Below are positions 22,377-34,080 of a stretch of DNA of 64,000 nt, piece after piece. Where the stretch lies: the NCBI GenBank assembly GCA_949130495.1, contig OX422208.1, positions 693,113,702-693,177,701 of the forward strand, read 5' to 3'. The notes beneath the pieces are model-generated. The model was not told where the DNA came from. It did no database searches and saw only the letters and a list, made by a program, of their open reading frames with translations. The translations under genes and the position numbers were made by a program. Origin of the DNA: Sambucus nigra. Its lineage: Eukaryota; Streptophyta; Magnoliopsida; Dipsacales; Adoxaceae. How positions within the stretch are numbered: the stretch's first letter is position 1; every line of letters begins with the position of its first letter.

Positions 22377-23351
22377 TGATATGCCCAAGTATAACCTCAG
22401 CCAGGGATACCTACCTCGGCCGTATAAAGGCCGAGACATCAATTGTTCCATTGAGAGGTAAGGGCCCATGATATCATCCCTCGACCAGTATTACCTCAGC
22501 CCAGGCCGACACTACTACATGGACCTCCCCAAAGATATAACGCACGTATCGGACATCAACAGCATCCTCAAGGACCAGGAATGGCAACCTCGGCCAGAAT
22601 GGGCCGAAATGGCAAGGAGCCACTGATTCATAATCAACATGGATTCTACCTCAGCTTGGGCCGAGGTAGCCCAGGGGTATTAATAATCATCATGCCGCAT
22701 GCCCAACATCGGCGTAGGCCGACCCCAGCATATACCTCGGCTGACATTAGGCCGAGACTCCTCATGACACTTCGCGGATCGAGCGGACGACCAACCTTTA
22801 TAGCTCGGCCTCTCCTAGGCCGAGGCCATTCACCAACATGACTGTCGAGCATCTGTTGACATTTGGATAAGGACACCTGGACACAAATCAGTTATAACAA
22901 GATTATTCTCCACATGTGGGAGAATATTTCATCATCATTGCTTACATGTGACTAGGACAGGTGGCATTCCCCCATTGGTGAGGATATCAAACACATGCTC
23001 ACTGCATGCATGGGGGGTACATTACACCCCCTAGGCACTATATATAGGGGTCATCCCATACCTTGCAAAGGGTTCATTCATGCAACCCTAGCAAAAACCC
23101 TGTCAAAATATAAAGTAGAGAGAGAGAGCTTGAGTGAATTATACCCATGGTCATTAGTACCATCTGTCAGTGATATTACTCACATGCTCACTGTGGATGT
23201 AGGCCAGAACAGGCTGAACCACCCATATTTCGGTGTTAATCTCCTCATATCCTCACCTCCTTCTCTCCTCTTTTTATAGCTGTACTGCCATTGTTATATA
23301 CATAGAGCTTGGAAACACCTTACCTGGTGGTGCTGATTCCCGGCATCATCA
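22377..23351 (+). repeat. 3' LTR of the Tat element
   Basis: It is 975 bp and pairs with 10957-11931 base for base apart from about 18 substitutions by my count, most of them C/T or G/A. It ends GGCATCATCA and is followed by the CTCAT duplication. Confidence 0.95.
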
Positions 23352-23356
23352 CTCAT
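23352..23356. repeat. Right target-site duplication (CTCAT) of the Tat element
   Basis: An exact copy of 10952-10956, immediately after the 3' LTR terminus. Confidence 0.9.
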
Positions 23357-25471
23357 ATATATATTCGAAATGTTTGGAAATAAAAAGTTAAATGAAATAT
23401 GTTGCAATAAGAATACGTGACTTGTATATTGGAAGCGAATTAACGCGGATCGAGAGGGTTAAATTTGGGCCAATGGCATTTTTGTAAATAAACTAACCCT
23501 ACGTATAATAGAAAATTTAGAGAAGAACTCTTCATTTATCATTACACACAAAAGAGGCTAGGGTTTTTGTAGAGAGAGGGAGCTCTCACAGAGAAGAAGG
23601 AGAAGAAGAAGGTGGCATCTTGGAAATCTTGAAAGTGGATAATCTTATTCATCAACACCTCCCTACACATAACAAAGGTAAGTTAATCTAGATTGTTAAA
23701 TCTTGAATGTTTGATTAAAAAGTGTACGAACATGAGTTGAATCCCTAAATCGTGTAATTGATGAGATGGAATTAGTATGTAAATGACTTAGGATGCATCC
23801 AACTAGAAAGAAATTGAACTCATACAAATCCAAAATTAAAAAGGGGTGAATATTGTATGTTAGTTTTGGGTGTATTTTAATCACGAAATGGTAGCGTGCA
23901 CGAGAGTTATTGTATAAAATCATGTACTGAATAACTTTGTAGTTTTAATGTTTTTCAAAAATTGATTGAAAAGCCTCAAATATGCATTTTACGTTTCTGG
24001 GCAGAAAGTTGTCGAAAGCAGGGGCAAACATTAAAGGTTAGTTTTGGGTCTGTTTTAAGCAGGAAATGGTAGTGCGTTCTTAAGATTTCCTATAGAAAGT
24101 CATATTCTGAACAACTTTCTAGTTTAAATTTTCTTCAAAAACGGATAGAAAAAGCGTCAAATATGCATTTTATATATCTGGGCAGAAAGTTGTTGAAGTA
24201 AGAGTGCTAATTTTTTTCATGTTGTTAGGAAGACAATTGTAATATTGTGCCTAATATTCTAACTTGATCATATGCCTATGATTATTAGAGATATGTAACC
24301 TTGAAATGATTTTGATGTTCAATTAGTAAATTAATGATGTAAATTATGTTATAGCATAAATAATGACAATTGTATAACTTAAGTAAGAGACTTTATACGA
24401 TTTTATATATAAATATTTGTGAAATTGTTTTACATGTATATTGTCGAGTATACGCTAGACTAGTCCTCCAGTCGACATAGGCACATGTTGAATGAGATTT
24501 TTTGTGAATGATCCGATTAGGTTCCGCTCGAGTGCCGTGTCAGAGATAAATCGCCAGAACCGGACAAGTGGTTGTAATGTGGGTCGGTTAGGAAGACATT
24601 ATAATTCCATATGATTAGGACTTAGTATGATTGCACTTGCCACGTAATATTGGGAAATGTTCGTGTGCAGGCCTAGCTTTACGACTTGTTTTCCCGGGAA
24701 ACAATAGTGACCTGCTATGATTTGTTGTGTGAGATATTATGATTGTGTTTTAATGTAATATCCCGAATCGATACACTTGATATTATACTTGAAGGAAATA
24801 TTTTGATACGTTAAATACTGAATGAGAGTAGTAATGATTAATTACGATACGATATGAGACTACACGTTACTCGAGTTTGGGTTGAGTGGTCACGATATAG
24901 GAGCATTGATTGGATAATTGAGAGACATATTTACTGGAGGCAAGTTGTGTTGAGTATGCGTTCATCATATGTACATCTTTTAATTGCATAGATTTTCTTG
25001 TTGTTGACGCCTGTTTTTATGTCTCCACTTCCCTCTCCCCTCTCCTATATATATATGCATTATTCAGGTCCTCGCTCCACTGGATAGTAGAATACAGAGT
25101 TGGATGACCTTGCATCTATTCTTAGGATCCTGTAGTGGTGTACGCTGGTGCTTATCCTATTTTTTCACTCTTCCTTAGAGTGTGATATAAGAGATTTCCC
25201 ATTGTTAGGGATTTAAGAGTGTTGAGAGGTTTACATTGTACACTTTACCTAGTTTATTTTTGGGGCCATATGCTTGGGCATTTTATACTCAGTACTGATA
25301 TTACTTGTGGACTCTATAGCTTCTATGATGTGATTGGGTTAAACGTATGGGAGTGTACATGTTTATTTTACTGCATTTATTTTGTTGTGTTTCTACCAAC
25401 ATATTAATGCTCCGCTTTAATTTAATTGGGTGTAGCTAACCGAATTAGATTTAAAAAGCAAGGTTGTCACA
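23357..25471 (+). repeat. Chromovirus 3' LTR, second segment
   Basis: It continues the LTR begun at 10830, so without the Tat insert the LTR is about 2.24 kb. It has a CCAAT word near 23470, a weak TATA-like word near 23503 and, after it, a leader-like AGAGAGAGGGAG stretch. The end is placed at GGTTGTCACA (25471), which mirrors the TGTAATACCCC start. No paired 5' LTR remains in the window, so this end is an inference. Small open frames in it (for example 25219-25407) lack protein features. Confidence 0.65.
23859..24214 (+). repeat. 178-bp tandem duplication in the chromovirus LTR
   Basis: GTTAGTTTTGGGT at 23859 recurs at 24037, and the following sequence (GAAATGGTAG..., then CAAATATGCATTTTA, then CTGGGCAGAAAGTTGT) recurs at the same step of 178 bases with moderate divergence. 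Confidence 0.75.
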
Positions 25472-26449
25472 TGAAACTTAGAAATGAATTGATTGACTTC
25501 TCTAATGATTCCCAAGTAATTATTTAGGGCTCAAAAAGATATATAAGTTGTGTAAACATTGTAAATGATTCAAGTTGCAAATATAAACTCATAACATTGG
25601 GCTATGAATATGGAACAAAGAGTAAAACCCTCATGTATGCTTAGAGCTCTTGATTCCCTGTGGGTATGATTGCTTGACCATATTAATCTCTTATAATGAT
25701 CAGGATTAGTTTTCCTTAAACCATCCATTAAACTTCATTTTATACTTAAAAACCCAGAATTGCAATGAGTATAATGGCGCATCATTGTTGTTATGTCCCC
25801 GAGGTCTGCTGCTTTCAGCGACGTGGTGGAGTATTGGCCATGGCATTTACAGGTGGTATAAGATGGTTATTGGTAGCATTAAATGATGTTGGGATTATTC
25901 AATACAAGTGGAGATGGGTTTTAGTGATAGTTGAAATAGCGATGTGATTTCCACCTACCCGTCATAGTAGTTTCAAAGGAGCGAGAGCTTAGGAACCATC
26001 ACGGGATTGCCACATATTGTTATAAAGATTCTCCAAGATGATTTATCTCAATGATAAGGGTTGGGTGACCTTGTATGGTCACTTCTCTTTATTTTGAGTT
26101 ATTATTTGATCATCAGTCATGAAAAAACCATGGTACTAAGGTTTCAGAGTTTAGTTGAGAAGATATGATGGGATAATTAATCCTTATAGGAGGAAGGATG
26201 GAAAACTGAGGTTTACCATAATTTTATGGCTTACCTTTAAGGATTAATAGAGGTTATTGCAACCAATTATCACAATGTTTGAGGTCCGAGGTCAGTTGAA
26301 GAGCCTCTTTCCTTATCTGAGGGTACTTGAAGGGGTTAAGTAGCCTTTGGAAGGTCAAGGAGGGTGTAATTAGTATTTCTTATTTCTTTTGATAAGAATT
26401 ACAAGGGGAAACACTTACTAGTTTTTGTAAGATGGAGGCAAGGTCTTAA
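25472..26449. other. Spacer without a supported gene, upstream of the old antisense-type gene
   Basis: No recognisable gene. It includes a short open frame at 25765-25947 with no motif. With the copia element removed, this stretch would join directly to 34972 and lie upstream of the relic gene at 35199, so it may include the 3' LTR or promoter of the old minus-strand Tat relic. I see no LTR terminus in it. Confidence 0.3.
26445..26449. repeat. Left target-site duplication (CTTAA) of the copia element
   Basis: CTTAA lies directly before the LTR terminus TGAAAGAG and is repeated at 34967-34971. Confidence 0.9.
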
Positions 26450-27335
26450 TGAAAGAGTTGGCGATTGCGTTCAAATGATCAAATTATATTTAAAACACCT
26501 TTTCACCCAAACAAACCCTAAACATGCAACTAGGTGTGATTGAAACAATATGAAATCATGCAAGAGTTATTCAAACACACATAATTTGAGGAAAAATCCC
26601 CCACAGGGGAAAAACCATTTGTATATCACTATAATTTGTAAGAGAAACGGCTTACAATCGGATTACACTGAAATACAAGTTTTTGACTAAGAATTACCCG
26701 CAGGCATCGAATTCTGTAGTCGCGGCTGGAAGACTCCCTTTCCAGTAGAGCTGCAATGAAGAGGAAGGAGCGGTCCACTTCACAAAGGGTTGAACAACAA
26801 CAATGGTGTTCTTGGGTTACCAAACTTGATTCACATAGATATGGAAGATGTGTGAATCTGAAAACCTAGAATCATAGGACTCAATAGGTGAAGACTTTAG
26901 GGTTGATTTGCTCTGATAAATGTGGGAAAGTCTTATCGAAACCAACTACTGATCGTGGTTTAAATAAGGAGTCAAAACCCTAAAAAATCTGCTACACGAT
27001 CTGGCAGACTTTATCCAGGGCGGACCGGTCCAGGCCTTAGGCGGATCGGTCCGATAGCGGACCGGTTCTTTTAATTTGAAGCTGATTCAGTTCGCATTCG
27101 GTTCGGGGCTCACTGGCTTCAAAGAGCACAGCGGATCAGTCCGGGGCGGTCCGGTCCGGGTCTCAGTGGATAAGTTCGTTTTAATTTCAGGCGGATCGGT
27201 CCGGCTAACTGGATTTCTGAATTCTTCCTTTCTTTTGATCTTCGGATTCCGTGGATGATGAATGGACTTTGAATCTTTGCAACGGTGTTACGGCTACTGA
27301 CATATTCAAGTATGTTGGACAAAAATGTCCTTATA
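26450..27335 (-). repeat. 3' LTR of the copia element (left copy)
   Basis: It is 886 bp. On the minus strand it should start TGTAAGGACA, but here the first bases are TATAAGGACA, a G-to-A change at the terminus. A cluster of GGACCGGTCC-type palindromes lies at about 27015-27205. Confidence 0.95.
27015..27205. repeat. Cluster of CGGACCGGTCC/CGGATCGGTCC words in the copia LTR
   Basis: GGACCGGTCC is a perfect 10-base palindrome. At least six full or near copies (for example 27022-27031, with GGATCGGTCC variants near 27042 and 27192) lie in under 200 bases. The same cluster is at about 34650-34840 in the other LTR. On the element's strand it lies in the upstream (U3-like) half. Confidence 0.65.
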
Positions 27336-27337
27336 AA

Positions 27338-27346
27338 TCTCCCCCT
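27338..27346 (-). other. Polypurine tract of the copia element
   Basis: Read on the minus strand, AGGGGGAGA directly precedes the 3' LTR start. The three-LTR element uses the same tract, AGGGGGAGATT. Confidence 0.8.
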
Positions 27347-28886
27347 ATGTCTATGCTGGAACAAACATAAACAATCCGAATTATCTATAATCACAATGCC
27401 TATACAAATCTACCCTTCCATGAACCCAAAAACTGAAAGTGGTACAAATGACTAAGGCTGCATCGTTTGTTCTTCAAATCTTCAGAAATCTCACCGCTTT
27501 TCTCATCAGGGTGTGCAACATGGGATTATCAAAAGATGTACCTACACACATGAGACAAAGCAAATACCAAGTGACGTATCGAGTTTTGAAATGAGATAAA
27601 CATAAGCATATATATCAATTTAAGATGATATTCTCAGAATTTCAAAACTCCCCCATAATCAGATAATTCATTCTACCTTTTTATGATGTCCCCAAATAGA
27701 CAAATGAGAGAAATAAATCAAGCAATCAAGTACCGGGGTGACACAAGGAATAAATCATACCATGAATGAACATAAAACAACCAAATCGGTGATAGCGTAA
27801 AAGAATGGGTGTGATCAAAATTCGATAGGAAAATCAAAGCATACAAACATGACATATGTGCACGATGAATATTGGATATTCCTAACGAATGAACTCAAAG
27901 CTTCATTTGGTGTAAAAGATTGGAAATATAAGACATTCACTATATCAAATCTACAAATCAAAGCTCAAAGTGATTTCTACACCAATAACGTCCAAAATGA
28001 TTTTCATGCTTTTTAAGGACTTTCAAGGAAGTGCAAACCCGTTTTTCAATCTCCAACCAAACTCCCTCAGATTTATATTTTGAATAGAGGAATACTAAAT
28101 TCTCAAACTTTGGAGAATTGGGTGAAACCTAAATGGCCCATATTTGGCATGAATTGCTTTTTATTGCCTTATCAATTTTTTCAGGCTCTTTTAACCTCTT
28201 AGGACCTCGGATATTAAAATTCCTCCATTTTTTAGGTCCTTTTTAACGGTGGCTTTTGCGCAAAGGATAAGAATCAACTTTCGCAGCCCCTCCCCGTTAT
28301 AAAAATATACTCACAGTCTCACAAAAACGGTTTTTACATGCAATCCAATCTTGTCAAGTTTTGACGGATATTGTACATTGTATAGACAGAATTGAGATAG
28401 AAAAACTCAAGCCAATATGTGATAGACAAGTGCAATAATCAAATATAGCCGTGCATGTGTGCATTAAAGGATATAGGAGTCAAACATGTAGGAAGATATC
28501 ACTAATTACATCTCAAGGACTCCAATCAATGTTAAGCACATGGATGAAATGATGTAGCATCTCAATTCTCTACCAAACAGTCACATGGATATATGGAGTG
28601 AAGTTGTGACTTGGCTAACTTAAATTCTTATCCATAAAAGGTGCAAAAACAGAAAAAGCTTTTTGGCCTTTTTCAAAAAATATTAACAAAATAAAATCTT
28701 TTTGTGCTTTTTCTCAAAATTTTTCTTAAAGGAAAAACTTTTTGTATTTTTCAAAAGAAATATAAAAAGCAACAAGAATAAAACAAAACTGTACAACAAA
28801 GCAATGGTACATATAAACAGACTAGCAATAGGAAGCATATGATATGAACATGAAGAAGCATCCTATTCTAGACATAGACCAACCCC
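27347..28886 (-). other. Untranslated 3' region of the copia element
   Basis: About 1.5 kb between the end of pol and the 3' LTR. It is AT-rich with several C-rich words (purine-rich on the element's strand, for example near 27650) and has no open frame worth calling. Some Sireviruses carry an envelope-like ORF here; I find none. Confidence 0.6.
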
Positions 28887-31725
28887 TCAGTCAACTGTGC
28901 AAATCCCTAAAGATTTCCTAAGACTCTCAAATCTAAGGACATCTAAAGGTTTCGTGAAAATATCGGCTAACTGACGGTCGGTGGGAACGAAACTCAGGGA
29001 TACGACTTTCTCTTCAACTAACTGACGTATAAAGTGCTCACGTATCCTGATGTGTTTTGTGCGCGAATGCTGAACTGGATTGCAGGATATGTGTATCACG
29101 CTCGTGTTATCACAGGAAATGGTCATGGTGTCCTGTGATATCCCATAATCCTCCAGCATTTGCTTCATCCACAAGAGTTGTGTGCAACAACTCCCGGTGG
29201 CTATGTACTCAGCCTCCGCAGTGGACAAAGAGATGGAATTTTGCTTCTTGCTCAGCCAGGAGACAAGAGCAGAACCAAAATAGAAACACCCACCAGACGT
29301 GCTCCTACATCCATCTACATCCCCTAGCCCAATCGGCAACCGAATAGGCGGACATACGTTCATCGGTATCAAAGGAATACCAAATCCCGTATGATAGAGT
29401 CCCACTTACGTATTTAATGATACGTTTTAGAGCAAGTAAATGTGACTCTTTTGGGGATGCCTGATATCGCGCACAGACTCCAACACTAAAGGCGATGTCG
29501 GGATGACTAGCAGTCAAGTAGAGGAGACTACCTATCATACTCCGATATAAGGTTTGCTCTACGTCCTTGCCTGAAGTGTCCTTACTAAGCTTGGTATTGG
29601 TACTCATAGGAGTACGTGCATGCTTAGCGGAGTCTAAACCAAATTTCTTCACTAGGTCTCTAGCATACTTGGATTGGGAGATGAACATCCCATCCTCTAG
29701 CTGACGAACCAGGAGACCAAGGAAGAATGTAAGCTCACCAACCATGCTCATCTCAAACTCACTTTTCATCTCCTCCTCAAAGTGGTGAGCATGCTGGGAG
29801 CATGTGGATCCAAAGACTATGTCGTCCACATAGACCTGGGCAACCAAAATAGCACCGTCATCTCTCCTGACGAACAACGTCATATCTACTCCCCCTCTCT
29901 TGAAGCCACGAGCTAAGAGATAGGAAGTAAGCCTCTCGTACCAAGCACGGGGTGCTTGCTTCAAACCATACAAGGCTTTCCTCAGATAGTAGACGTGCTC
30001 AGGGTGATGAGGGTCTTCAAACCCTTTTGGTTGTTCCACATAAACCTCCTCCTGTAGAATGCCATTAAAAAAGGCACTCTTGGCATCCATCTGATACACC
30101 TTGAAGCGCAGATGACATGCGATGGTGAGCAGAAGACGGACGGACTCAAGCCTCGCAACAGGAGCAAATGTCTCCCCAAAGTTTACACCCTCTATCTGTG
30201 TGTATCCTTGAGCGACCAACCTAGCCTTATTTCGGATTATGGTACCATTTTCATCCATTTTGTTCTTAAAAATCCACCGGGTACCTATCACATTAATCTC
30301 ACTAGGTCGGGGGACAAGTTCCCAGACATCATTCTTTTTAAACTGAAGCAACTCATCCTGCATAGCAGATATCCAGTGTTCATCCTTGAGTGCTTCTTTA
30401 TGGTTCTTGGGCTCGACTTTGGACGTGTAGCAAAGATGGCTAACAACGTTCTCTAGCTGAGCACGAGTCTTGACCCCTAGAGTGGGATCACCAACAATGG
30501 CAGAAGGGTCATGACTCTTGCGAACCCAAGCAGGTGTGTCCCCGAACACAGGAGTAGGGTCCACAGAGTGTGAGAGAGGAACAGGTAAATCACTGTCAGA
30601 ACAATCCTCATCCTCACACTGAAGGTTAGGATCAATAACCGTCAAAGGTTCGTCATCTTGCACGGTAACGTTTATTGATTCCATAACCCTAGAGCTCTTC
30701 AGGTTAAATACCCGGTATGCTCTACTATTTGATGAATATCCTAGAAATATTCCCTCGTTGCTCCGGGAGTCAAACTTTCCTAATTGATCTCTATCCCGTA
30801 GGATGTAGCATTTACTCCCAAAAACACGGAAATATGCCAGGTTGGGTTTCTTGCCAGTCCACAATTCATAAGGCGTTTTGAGTGTGTGTGGACGCAGATA
30901 TACCCTATTCACCGTGTGGCATGCAGTAGACACTGCCTCTGCCCAAAATCTCCTAGAGACCTTACAACCTTGAAGCATTGATCTAGCCATTTCTTGGATC
31001 GTTCTATTCTTTCTCTCAACAATCCCATTTTGCTGAGGAGTTCTCACAGCAGAAAACTCATGTTTGATCCCAAGGCTATCACAGTACAAATCCACCTTCG
31101 CTTCCTTAAATTCAGTGCCGTTGTCACTACGCTTCCTGTTAATATTGACTCCGTGTTGATTTTATAGGACACGGCACTTGGTCGTTAGGAACTCTACAGC
31201 ATCTGATTTCTCTCTTAGAAAACCTACAATGGAGTATCTAGAGAAATCATCCATAATCACGAGAACATATCTCTTACCACCTATACTCTCCGTACGAGTA
31301 GGACCCATAAGATCCATATGTATCAACTCAAGAACACGGGAGGTGGTAATGGAATTCAACTTCCTATGCGGACTGCGAATTTGTTTTCCCAACTGACAGG
31401 GTCCACAAATCGTGGAAGTTGGCTTTCCGAGAGATGGTAAGCCACGTACTAGGTCTTTCTTAACAAGACGAGACAAATCTCTCACGTTCACGTGACCTAG
31501 ACGTTGGTGCCACAGATCCATAGGAGTGATCGTGGCGCTGTTGCAGACAAGTGAGGATTTGGGCTCAGTCCCATAACAGTTATCCTCTGTCCTCACCCCT
31601 TGCACTAATAGTTTACCGGCTTGATTATAGACCTTACAAGCTTCCCGGTCAAACTTTACTGAAAAATCATCGTCGCACAACTGGCTGATGCTGAGAAGGT
31701 TTACTTTTAAACCTTTGACGTACAA
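28887..31725 (-). pseudogene. pol (integrase, RT, RNase H) of the copia element, broken
   Basis: On the minus strand the order is: integrase zinc finger (LWHQRLGHVNV ... CGPCQLGK, 31634-31375), core D (IHMDLMGP), core D (RSDNGTEF near 31110) and core E (PQQNGIVERKNRT), with exactly 35 residues between the last two. RT has NKARLVAQGYTQIEGVNFGE, YQMDAKSAFFNG and YVDDIVFGS. RNase H has SISLSTAEAEYIATGS. The C-terminus is LADIFTKPLDVLRFESLRK, with the stop at 28887-28889. The longest piece, 31095-29305, is open for 596 codons. Breaks are a TAA at 31164-31162 (glutamine is usual there) and a one-base insertion near 29320 inside RNase H. All catalytic residues seen are intact. The element would copy RNA into DNA in cytoplasmic particles and integrate it. 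Confidence 0.9.
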
Positions 31726-32361
31726 GACATTTTCTAGCTTAGGAAGTCCTGGTAACTCTACAGTACTTCATCCTACAATGCTAGATTTACTCCCATCTCC
31801 AAAAGTAACTCTCCCATCATCATAATCCTCAATCTGAGTAAAAAGGGAGACATCACCTGTCATGTGTCTGGAGCATCCACTGTCAAAATACCACTGAGAG
31901 GTATTATGTGCTTTGAGAGCAACATGAACAACAAGGGCCTTTTTCTCTTTCTTAGGAACCCAAGAATAGGTAACCTTTTGTTTACCGTTGTTGTTGTTTG
32001 TTTTAGCCGGAATGTGTGAAGCTTTCATTGACGGTGGGGACATTCGTCGGAATTCCTCCATCAAACTCTGTGATGTGGCGGCTAGAAACTCAACTTGCTC
32101 TCTTAGACTAGCAAACTCATCAGTATGATGTGGAGGAGAAAAAGTACGCCGTGTCCGACCAAATCTATAGCAAAACTCCCTAAGGTGTCCATTTCTTTTG
32201 CAATGGGAGCAAAAGGGCACATTATTAGGAGGACCTTGGTTTGCTTTTCTTGGTCGAACTCTCCTTCTTAGTTTTTGATGATGGCCATAAGGAGTCGTAG
32301 TAAACTCAGGAATTGGTCCCGGTGCAATTTGAGACGTGGAGGCACCATCAAAACCAATTCC
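31726..32361 (-). pseudogene. Second zinc knuckle and protease of the copia element, broken
   Basis: The second gag knuckle reads CSHCKRNGHLREFC (32217-32176), a full CX2CX4HX4C. It is followed by the protease active site WYFDSGCSRHMTG (near 31890) and FGDGSKSSIVG. A TGA at 31770-31768 interrupts the frame where arginine is usual, after which VELPGLPKLENVLYVKGL continues in the same frame. The aspartic protease would release gag and pol products. Confidence 0.85.
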
Positions 32362-33969
32362 TTACCTGTCACCAAAACCTAAAGCGGGACCGAGGAGCAT
32401 CTTTCCCATCTTCCCAGATCTGTCCTCGATTTGTACCTTGACTTTCCTAGCTCTCTCAAGGTCATGAGTAAGCTGAGCAACAAGGGATTCAAGTTTCTTC
32501 CGTGTCTCCATGGAGGAATGGAGCTCACTAGTAAGACTAGCCACTTGTTTAGTCAAGTCCGCTTTCTCTTTCTCAAAACTGCTCTCTCTCTCTCTAAGCA
32601 AATTCTCTTTACTAACCCAGGCAGACTCTCTCTCTCTCATGGCGGTGCAGGTGGAGGACTCTCTCTTTCTCGTCTCTTCTAACTCTTCTTCTAACGCGGT
32701 GATCCTAAGAACTAACGCCTTGTTACGTTTTTTAGTTTTGAAAGACTCATTATATAACTCGGCGTAGGCGCGTTGAAGGTTACTCTCGTCCTCACTACCT
32801 TCCTCCTCCCCCTCACTTTCTTCACTCTCATTGTCGAGGTGTCCCTGTGAAGCATCATCCTCATCGTCGTGAGGAGAACTAGGAGTATTCACATGACTAG
32901 CCATGAACGCGGTGAAGTTACGCTCATGCGGTGACTCATCTCCCGAGTCCACCGACTCGACCTCACTGTCGTCACTAAGGGTTGCATTTAGGACAGCTTT
33001 ACCCTTTTCCCTATTCAGAAGAGTGGCACACTCAAATGCTCTGTGTCTCTTACCGTCGCACTCAAAACACCTCTCACTGTCTTTAGGGGGTTATTTGAAA
33101 TCTTTCTTTTCAAACTTATTTTTCTTAAAATTCTTTTTATCTTTGAGGTTTCCACCTTTTTTAAATTTTAGAATTTTCTTGAAGTTTTTAGCAAATAATG
33201 CCAAATCATCTAAGTCAAACTCACATTCAGAATCAGAATTTTCTATCTTTCTAGATGACTCGACTTTCTTTCTTGCCGACCCCTCACTTTTTCTCTCTTG
33301 GGCTTTAAGGGCAATTCCCTTATCTTTTGGCTTAGCAGATTTAGGAAACATGTCTATTTCATAAGTTTGTAAATCTCCTACCAGTTCTTCCAATTTTAGT
33401 GTATTTAAATTACCCAAGGAATTTAGCACAGTGACTTTAGGTATAAAACGCTTAGGAAGGGAACGAAGAATCTTTTTAACAATTCTAGCATTCGGAATAT
33501 GTTCACCAAGGTTAAAACTAGTATTCACAATGTCAGAAAGTCTAGCATAAAATTCATCAAAGCATTCAGAATCATGCATGGTGATTGTTTCAAATTGAGT
33601 TGTCAAGTTTTGCAACTTAGACTCTTTCACAGCATTAGTTCCTTCATGGGTGAGTTGTAAAACATCCTATGCCTCTTTTGACGTGGTACATGTCATTATG
33701 CGTTTGAACTCATCAGATGTGACGGACCCAGAACTAGCACTTAGACCCTTAGAATTAAAAGATGACCATTTAAATTCTTCATCAGTCCAAGAAATGTCTG
33801 GTTTCAAGTTGGTCACATTATCAACAGCCACGGTGGGAGGAGTCCACCCTTGTTCAACCAAAATCCAGACACGTTCATCAATGGCTTTTAAAGCCGACCT
33901 TATACGGGCTTTCCAATAAGCATAATTTGTCCCGTAAAAAATAGGCATTTTTTAATATGACTTCTCCAT
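32362..33969 (-). pseudogene. gag of the copia element, broken
   Basis: The start is best placed at the ATG whose A is at 33969 (MEKSY, then TAA); an ATG at 33948 (MPIFYGTNYAYWKARI) follows in the same frame. The UBN2-like capsid region is next (DEFYARLSDIVN, RIVKKILRSLPKRFIPKV). After a lysine-rich stretch comes knuckle 1, CFECDGKRHRAFEC (33075-33034), then an acidic stretch and a coiled coil (32780-32450). In-frame stops are a TAG at 33666-33664 (tryptophan usual), a TAA near 33091 and a TAA near 32362; no frameshift separates the pieces. Gag packages the RNA in particles; the coiled coil may help assembly. Confidence 0.85.
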
Positions 33970-34060
33970 TTGAACACACACTTTTTCAAAAATCAATTTT
34001 TTAGAAAATTGATATCTTAGAAAAATTTTGCGGAAAAAGGAATACGCGATAGATTAGCGT

Positions 34061-34077
34061 AACCTGCTCTGATACCA
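34061..34077 (-). other. Primer binding site of the copia element (tRNA-iMet)
   Basis: On the minus strand, TGGTATCAGAGCAGGTT lies three bases after the 5' LTR end. TGGTATCAGAGC is the standard plant copia primer site, complementary to initiator methionine tRNA. Confidence 0.95.
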
Positions 34078-34080
34078 ATT

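Larger units (their letters stand above)
10957..23351 (+). mobile_element. Complete 12.4-kb Tat-type Ty3/gypsy retrotransposon
   Basis: Both 975-bp LTRs, an exact 5-bp target duplication (CTCAT), a primer site, gag, pol, a 130-bp tandem array, an antisense gene and a G-rich polypurine tract are present in that order. The class is set by the primer site GGCGCCGTCTGTGGG, by the gag and pol wording, and by a second RNase H-like domain between the first RNase H and integrase, a mark of the Tat clade. The element is inserted inside the 3' LTR of an older chromovirus in the same direction. It is GC-richer than its surroundings. By eye the LTRs differ at about 18 of 975 positions, mostly transitions, so it is fairly young, yet gag-pol already carries many stops. 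It could not move on its own proteins. Confidence 0.95.

Noticed and set aside
25765..25947. Possible small host gene
   Set aside because: 60 codons, no motif, no splice or promoter signals, in transposon-rich DNA.
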